Shown here one piece after another: positions 57,741 through 64,000 of a stretch of DNA of 64,000 nucleotides (position 1 is its first letter; every line of letters starts with the position of its first letter). Both the position numbers and the translations under genes were made by a program. This DNA is from Lycorma delicatula. Lineage: Eukaryota > Arthropoda > Insecta > Hemiptera > Fulgoridae. The notes under the pieces are model-generated. The model was not told the DNA's origin, ran no database searches, and worked only from the letters and a program-made list of their open reading frames with translations. Location: contig NC_134455.1 in NCBI RefSeq assembly GCF_047948215.1, positions 151,820,575 through 151,884,574 on the forward strand, in the 5' to 3' direction.

Positions 57741-60700
57741 AATAAACGCAGGAAAACGTGTGTTGTTATTTTTTTCCTTAAAAATATCCTTTTTTATTCA
57801 TAGTGTTCAAATTCTCTTTTAATAAGTTCTGTTGTACAAATTTGTGATAAAGATGATTGTGATTGTTGAAGTTCTCTGTTTTTTATTATAAAGTAAAATA
57901 TTTAAAAAATACTAAATCATTTATTAATTATCTATTATAAGCACTGTTTATTTTTCAGTTAATGTTTATTAATATTGTAATATTTTATTTAATTTTTCTA
58001 TGTATTCTATTCCTCAGGATCTGCTTATGATAAATTTTAATTAAAATATATGTAAAAGATTTTTGAGAGTTTATTGTTTCCATGTTTATTTCAATAACTG
58101 TTTAGTATAGCTCTTTTTAACTCCATTCCACAAAGTTAACTGAAAACACAATTTAATATAATTTGATTAACATATAAACAACAGTAATCAAAAGATAAGT
58201 GACATAGTCAAAGGTAGGTTTATAGGTAATTGACATAATACATATAACTAGGATGTAAGTACTTATAAAATTATTTAGGTGATTTTAATGAATTTATAAT
58301 GATAACAAAATATTAAATAAAGAAATGGAGAGAAATATTGAATTAATTTTAAATTGGTTTTGAATCCAAAATTTAAATTATGTAACACAAATGTTACATT
58401 TATTTAAAAAATAATATTAGACTGATTTACTCACTAAAATTTTCTTTGTCTGTGTTGGACACAAAAAAAGTAAGGTTTTTATTTCATTTGGTAGTTAAAT
58501 CAGCATTCTCTGCTTGGATTTTTTTTTAATTTGCGAATTTCTTTTTCTTCTTTATATTAGGCTTACCTTAAAAAACAATAAAATAGTTAATGTAAATAAT
58601 ACACAATAATTTTTAATGTAAAGAAAAAAATGACTAATGAATTACCTTTGATTTGTTAAGAAATCAGTTAACAATTTTATACAGAATGTAGTATATTGAG
58701 TATGTAGTATACTATTATTCTATGAGATTACTAATTGAAAATGAATAAATAAATAAAAGGGAAAAATTATTTTCATTAGTACACGATTTTTCTATGACAT
58801 TAAAGAGTCTGTGAGTATAGGTCAGAGATTTAAATTCTGCAGAATGTAGGATTCACTAAAATATTTTGTAAAGCTTTCAGTTTAGTTCAAGAAATTACTA
58901 AGATAATATTCATTGTACATTGAAACATTACAGCAAGCATTGTCAGCATACTCAAAAATTATAATGTCCTCTGGCACATGTATTTTATTTAAAAATATAT
59001 AATCATATTAATAGCAATAATAAAACTAAATAAAATATTATAAGCTTTTATCAATAAAATTATAAAACTAAGAAGAGATTTAGCATATCAACTCCTCTTC
59101 TAAAGATTATTGAAACTTACAAAATCAAAGTCAACATTTTTCCTGAGCTTCCTATTAATTGTCCTGGAAAGAAAATCTTTATTTAGTAATTTGGTGTGGT
59201 TAAAATAAAAGTAATGCATAAGTACATTAATAAAGTCTTGAATTAGTGTTGCACAAAAAACTTGACTGAGTAATGTATGAATTAATCAATCTTCATTTTA
59301 TGGGGTTAAAAATCTTAAAAGAAAAAAAAGGATATATTTGTTCATACAGGTTTATAAACTGTTGTTCATTTAAAAATACTGTTGTAGGTATCATTTTAAA
59401 TATTTTGTTAGAAAATAAATTGTAATTTTATCTTTTGATTTAATTGAACTTACAGAAAAATATATCATACTTTGATTAGTGTTAAAGTTATATTGCTTGA
59501 TACCATTATAAATTAGAGTATAAATCTTATTAAGGAGCTGTTAGTCGGTAAATTGCTTCAAATAATCTGAAATGTGGTACCAGAATATGTAAAAGTAAGA
59601 CATGCTAACGTGCCTTACTGTGTGCAAAGTAATTAATCTATATGATTTGCAACATAAGAACAAGCAATGTTGTAAACAGAATTAAAAATACAACTTGTTC
59701 AGTAAATGTTGGAGTATTAAAAAACTAACAAATTAGAAGAATTCATGAGATATATTGTGGATAGACTGATTGAGAGTGTAACATACTTGCTAAGTGGAGA
59801 TGTGGACATCAAAATAATTGTCGGTTAACTGATAAAGAATGAGTAGTGAAAGAAAAGGTAATTTGTAGAAATTTTTGAAATGCATACAGTACACTAAGCA
59901 GATGTGGAAGCAAAGTCATGTAGTTTAGAATATGAAACAAATATCACTTATTTGAAAAAAATCAAAATTCCACTCACTTTTTTGGGAAAAATAGGAAATT
60001 AAGCAGTCTAGCCTATATAACTCTTTAGTGATAAGATTAACACCAGTGTAAATTTTGTAATACAGATCAGGTTGAGTTGTGTTTGTAGTAAGAAATTAAA
60101 AAAGTCTATCATATTCTATATGAAATATACTTCCTTTTTACTTTTTGTTGATATGTAAGATATCTGTTGCTTCTACAGAAAATATAAGCTAAATTTACCA
60201 TTTATTGTAAAGTCTGACAATTCTTCTACTTGTGGGACTTTCAGCAAGTTAGATTCTGAAAAATAAGAGTTTTTTCCAGTAAAGATGGAATTCTTTGGAA
60301 ACAGATAAATCTTACATTTTATTCTAAACATCTTGTGTTCTGCTAGTACACAAGTTGGTTTTGTTGTTATATTTCAGTTTTGATACTTAAATATAAGTTT
60401 TGTTACTTTAATATAACTACAATAAATATTCTATGCAACACTACTATAATGTACTATACCTTTATTATTTAAATTTTTTATTGCTTGCAATTTGTGTAAG
60501 TCATAAAATTTTAGTTTTTCAATAGTAATAATGATTCATAGTATATGAAAATTTTAATTGTTTTTGTATTTCTTTAAATAATATTTATGTTTTAAATAAT
60601 GTTCACTTAATTTTTAACGCTTTAAATTTTAAAGATGATTATTACCAACAAATGATCAAGCTATTATCATGTTTACATAAAACACTTCCTCTTTAATGTG

Positions 60701-61804
60701 AAAATTTTCCAAAGTAGAAATTTATTATTGTTAAAAACTCTTATTTACATAATAAACTTTTCACTACTGATAATGAAACAGTACTGATACAGTAATGAAG
60801 TACTGTACTATTTACTACAGATTAGTACATTTTTTGTTTGTGAAAATTAGAAAGTTTTGAAAATGAAAATGAGCTGATGAAAACAATGATATTAATTGAA
60901 AAATGAGAAAATTAATGAGAAAATTGAAAAACTTCCTTGGGTTTTTAGAAAACTCATCATAATACAATCATTTACAAAATAACAAATCACCCTTGGTCAC
61001 ACAAAATAAATACGTTGTTTGATACACAAAACATACAAGTATTAAGTATACACTCAATAATGAAGCAGAATTAGGCATAAAACAAAAATATATGCGTACA
61101 AATAAAATTTATATCAAACCAAAATGGATATAATATTTTTTATAAAGAATTTAGATTAAAGATACATTAAAAAGAATGTGACAATCTAATACTTCATTAA
61201 TAACATTAAAAAAAAATAAAAAAAACAAGAAGCATCTACCCAGGAATATAATAGTTTTAACTACAATAATACAAATGCAAATAGAATAGTTAATGTCTAC
61301 AATATTGAAAATTATTATATGTCATTTGAACCCATTAATTAATTTTTTTAAATTAAATATTTAAATCATAATATAAACAAGATAAATCTCATTGATGTGG
61401 TATTTAAATGTAAGTATTGTTCCTTAGATACCTTCCGTTAACTGTAAAAACTGTAAATGAAGAGTTTTACATATAGACAGAACTGAATTTTTAAGGTCTG
61501 GATTCAGTAAAAATCTTTGAACTGTTTACAATTCTTTGCATTCATTTAAACTGTATTTTTGTTTATACAACTGGCTTTTGTAAATATTTTTTTACTACAG
61601 ATATTTTTTTCTATGACCATTTGATAGTGTTTGCGTGAATTGTTTTTATTGTTTCTTGTTTATTTCTCTTTTTATTACTTTATTTTGATCTGGGACCATT
61701 TTTTTTCAGCTCTTCTTTATTTACATTATGTTGATTTTATTTATTTGGTTTTATTTTTTTTCTTTATTACTGTTTTGTTGATTTTTATTGAATTTATTTA
61801 ATAG
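57741..61804 (+). other. DDX46 intron 2, distal part
   Basis: AT-rich intron that ends with a T-rich tract and acceptor TTTATTTAATAG at 61804. No repeat class or nested gene could be supported over about 4 kb. Confidence 0.6.
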
Positions 61805-62045
61805 AAGTGGGAGAGAGTCAAAGGATAAGAACAGCAGTTCTAGTAAAAATTTATTAAAATTGAGGCGTTCAAGGTCACGCTCAAGATCACGTTCTCATTC
61901 CAGGGAACGAACCAAAACTAAAGATCACCAACAACATTTGTCATCACAACAGCAGCATGAGTATTCATCTGGATCTGGTAAAGACAAGAATGCAGCAGCT
62001 GCAGCACATGATGATGAACCATTTGACCCTACAAATTTGGATAAG
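61805..62045 (+). CDS. DDX46: DDX46/Prp5-like helicase, exon 3
   Basis: A 241-base exon: one base completing Lys, then 80 codons, ending in phase 0 at AAG/GTCAGG. It encodes SGRESKDKNSSSSKNLLKL, a second RS run RRSRSRSRSRSHSRERTK, a Gln/Ser/Gly-rich linker with five alanines, and finally DDEPFDPTNLDK. The last motif corresponds to the NFDQNKLEEEM region of vertebrate DDX46, which comes just before the coiled coil and helicase core. The exon joins the exon at 42395 in the right phase. It is the last coding exon found: the sequence to 64000 shows no (E)EEM-RKR continuation, so DEAD-box motifs lie beyond the window. Confidence 0.8.
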
Positions 62046-64000
62046 GTCAGGATCAAATTTTAATAAACTAAATTTTTAAAAATTGTAAATTTTTATATTA
62101 TATACTTTTTAAATGTAAGTATTGTTCCTTAGATACCTTCCATTTCAGTTTATCCTAGATTCAAAAATAGCAACTGGATTCTGCACTATGAGTAAAACTT
62201 TGGCAGCTTCCTGGTTCTAAGAAAGCTGTAACCTACCAGCAAAAATTAATAAAGAGTATCTGTAGAATTAGTGAAATGTGAATACTTTAAATAGTGAAAT
62301 TTTAAATAATCAAGGTTAAGTCCTGTGATTGATTGTATTACTGTATGATTTCAGAGAAATGATTGTTACAAAATAAAGAAAAACAGAACTAGAAATGCAT
62401 AGAATGTGGGAGTTTAAAGATGAATGTTTTATATTGCTCTTTACCTGTTGTGTTTAATAGTGACATCTAAGAGGTAATATCCTAGACCGTAGAAAAAAAA
62501 AGTTGTAACAGTTATCAAAAAAATACTTCAAAAATCTTGTTGGCCATATGATTCTTTTATCATAGACTACTGAAAATTTGAAGGAAATACTACAGACTGT
62601 TTTGATTTAATATGTAGGAATAGGTTAAAAATTATTGAGGAAAAAATGAGGACAGTGATATGAAGGGTGAGAAAGAAATGGAAGAATATGTGAAGAGGTA
62701 GATTAATGATTATGTGAACAAAAATATATCTAAGAAGATTGATGAAAGAGGATTAAAGACATGAAAAATAAATAAATAATAGATTATGACTATTAAAGTA
62801 CTTAAAGAAAAATCAAAAAGTAATAATGAATACTTCAATTTTTCTTATTAAGAGGTTGCAGCACAAACATTTTTGGTTGCTATCCAAAACTTGAAAGATT
62901 TTGTATTCTCAAAGTAAGATTCATTGTTTAGATCTTTGCACTATGATACAAGTTAATTTATGTTTACTGTACTTGCTGTATTGTATTTGCTACTCAAAAT
63001 AAATATCACGATGATAGAATTTCTTCATTTAGATTCTGAAGATTATTCTCTGATTTAAACTGATGAACCTATGTTTCATCAAAAGTTTTTAATGTGTGTC
63101 AGAAACTTTTTTCATTTCCATAATGTTTCAAAAGCTTATTAGAAATTTTCAAATGATTCTATTGGTGTTCATGCACATAAGTTCACGTAGAACCCAGTAG
63201 TACAGACTTTTAAAAAATCTGATGACTTGCAGATGATTCAATAACTTGATTCAACAAATCATTTATAACAGATGATCCATTTGAAACTGAAACAACTGAT
63301 TCATATGAATCAGTTGATTCAATAACAAATGATTCAGTAAAAGTGAATGCCTTATTCTTCTCTTTTGTATTTCATCAGAATTAATATTAAGCACTCATTC
63401 CAGTCATAAAATATTGATATTGGTCTTAAAAGTGGAAAGCCTACAATAAGCACTTATCACAGAGAGAAATATGGTTATTTTTAGAACAGTATATTGAGTT
63501 TACTTCGTCTCAGATAACAATCATCGTATTGCTATCCAACTTGCAGATTTCATTTGGTGAATGAAGAAAACATATCATAGATTTTCTTTCTTCATACAGA
63601 GAAGCAGAAGAGTACTTATTAGAAATTAGTTTGTTAAAAAGATTACAAATAATTGAAAAATGAACCTACTTTCAGCTCATATTAAATATGTGAAATTATG
63701 GATAATTATTGAAAAGTCAATATTTCCGCCTTTTTATTGGAAGAACAAAACTGTCTTGTTCTTTTTGACATTTCCTCAAAGGGAAAAAGTTATAATAAAA
63801 AACATTCTTAGGAAGAATTTGCTTGCTCTTAAATGGGAAGTCGTAAAAGAATAGATTTAATTTATGTTGGATACTAATAATTCATCAATCATAATTAAGC
63901 CAGGTAATTGTAAAAATAAAATATTGTACCCAAAGTTATTAAATTTTTATACCTTAGCATTAATTTCATGGAATAAGCTAGATAATTTTACAAATAGTTT
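62046..64000 (+). other. DDX46 intron 3, start
   Basis: Begins GTCAGG. AT-rich and without recognised exons or transposons. It contains a cluster of TGATTCA motifs with a 24-base palindrome at about 63234-63336. The ORF at 63660-63854 has no recognisable domain and no splice support. Confidence 0.5.
63293..63316. repeat. 24-bp perfect palindrome within TGATTCA cluster
   Basis: Arms CAACTGATTCAT and ATGAATCAGTTG meet without spacer. Confidence 0.9.

Noticed and set aside
62630..62780. Possible next DDX46 exon (Glu/Lys/Arg-rich reading)
   Set aside because: Stops break every frame and no acceptor in phase 0 precedes an EEM-RKR-like sequence.
1..64000. CRISPR array, rRNA genes, prokaryotic operons or phage modules
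   Set aside because: No regularly spaced repeats, rRNA-like sequence or dense same-strand ORFs. Introns, SINEs, LINEs and hAT/mariner elements mark an animal genome.

Overview
The window is AT-rich animal nuclear DNA, most likely from an insect. Hemiptera is the best guess, but that rests only on the look of the interspersed repeats. It has very long introns, short exons with GT-AG borders, and many decayed transposons. There is no sign of bacterial gene organisation. Two host genes can be assembled from splice-compatible exons, and neither is complete here. Minus strand, about 17.0 kb down to the left edge: four exons (16747-16966, 7367-7476, 5791-5922, 3299-3467) of an SLC35F3/SLC35F4-like membrane transporter (EamA/DMT superfamily; SLC35F3 has been linked to thiamine transport). 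All three internal phases agree. The remaining transmembrane exons must lie left of the window. Plus strand, 29.16 kb to the right edge: three exons (29156-29172, 42222-42395, 61805-62045) that read as the N-terminal RS domain of DDX46/Prp5, the DEAD-box helicase that acts on U2 snRNP in pre-spliceosome assembly. Phases again agree, across introns of 13.0 and 19.4 kb. The helicase core must lie right of the window. A CpG-rich patch at 25.04-25.26 kb between the two genes is a candidate promoter or first exon. Everything else that can be named is mobile or duplicated DNA. From left to right: a mariner relic with its catalytic core deleted (1.7-2.4 kb); an RTE-type LINE on the minus strand (11.4-14.7 kb) with a mutated RT active site; a hAT element with both terminal inverted repeats and an 8-bp target duplication (17.73-20.04 kb); tRNA-derived SINE pieces (21.4, 30.8, 31.1, 39.3, 54.4 kb); an I/Jockey-like LINE with long ORF1 and endonuclease ORFs but no reverse transcriptase (about 25.9-28.8 kb); a Tc1/mariner-superfamily copy (31.2-32.45 kb); a mariner inserted at a TA inside one arm of a long foldback MITE (34.98-36.56 kb); a LINE RT relic (37.0-37.5 kb); a nuclear copy of mitochondrial ND5 with large homopolymers (38.0-38.8 kb); a complete-ended but dead mariner (44.47-45.76 kb); a second hAT (45.84-49.16 kb); a second foldback MITE (50.77-51.18 kb); a 163-bp-period direct duplication (53.6-53.9 kb); and another mariner relic (55.16-55.69 kb). 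A roughly 500-bp repeat occurs three times (28.79, 45.99, 49.50 kb), and one copy abuts the DDX46 start. I see no CRISPR array, rRNA, convincing tRNA gene, operon or novel defence-type system. The most informative points are the two split gene models, the nested mariner-in-foldback structure, and several sequence-structure oddities: a 104-bp alternating purine-pyrimidine tract, perfect palindromes, and a TGATTCA cluster. Homology calls come from recognising protein motifs by eye, not from a database search.
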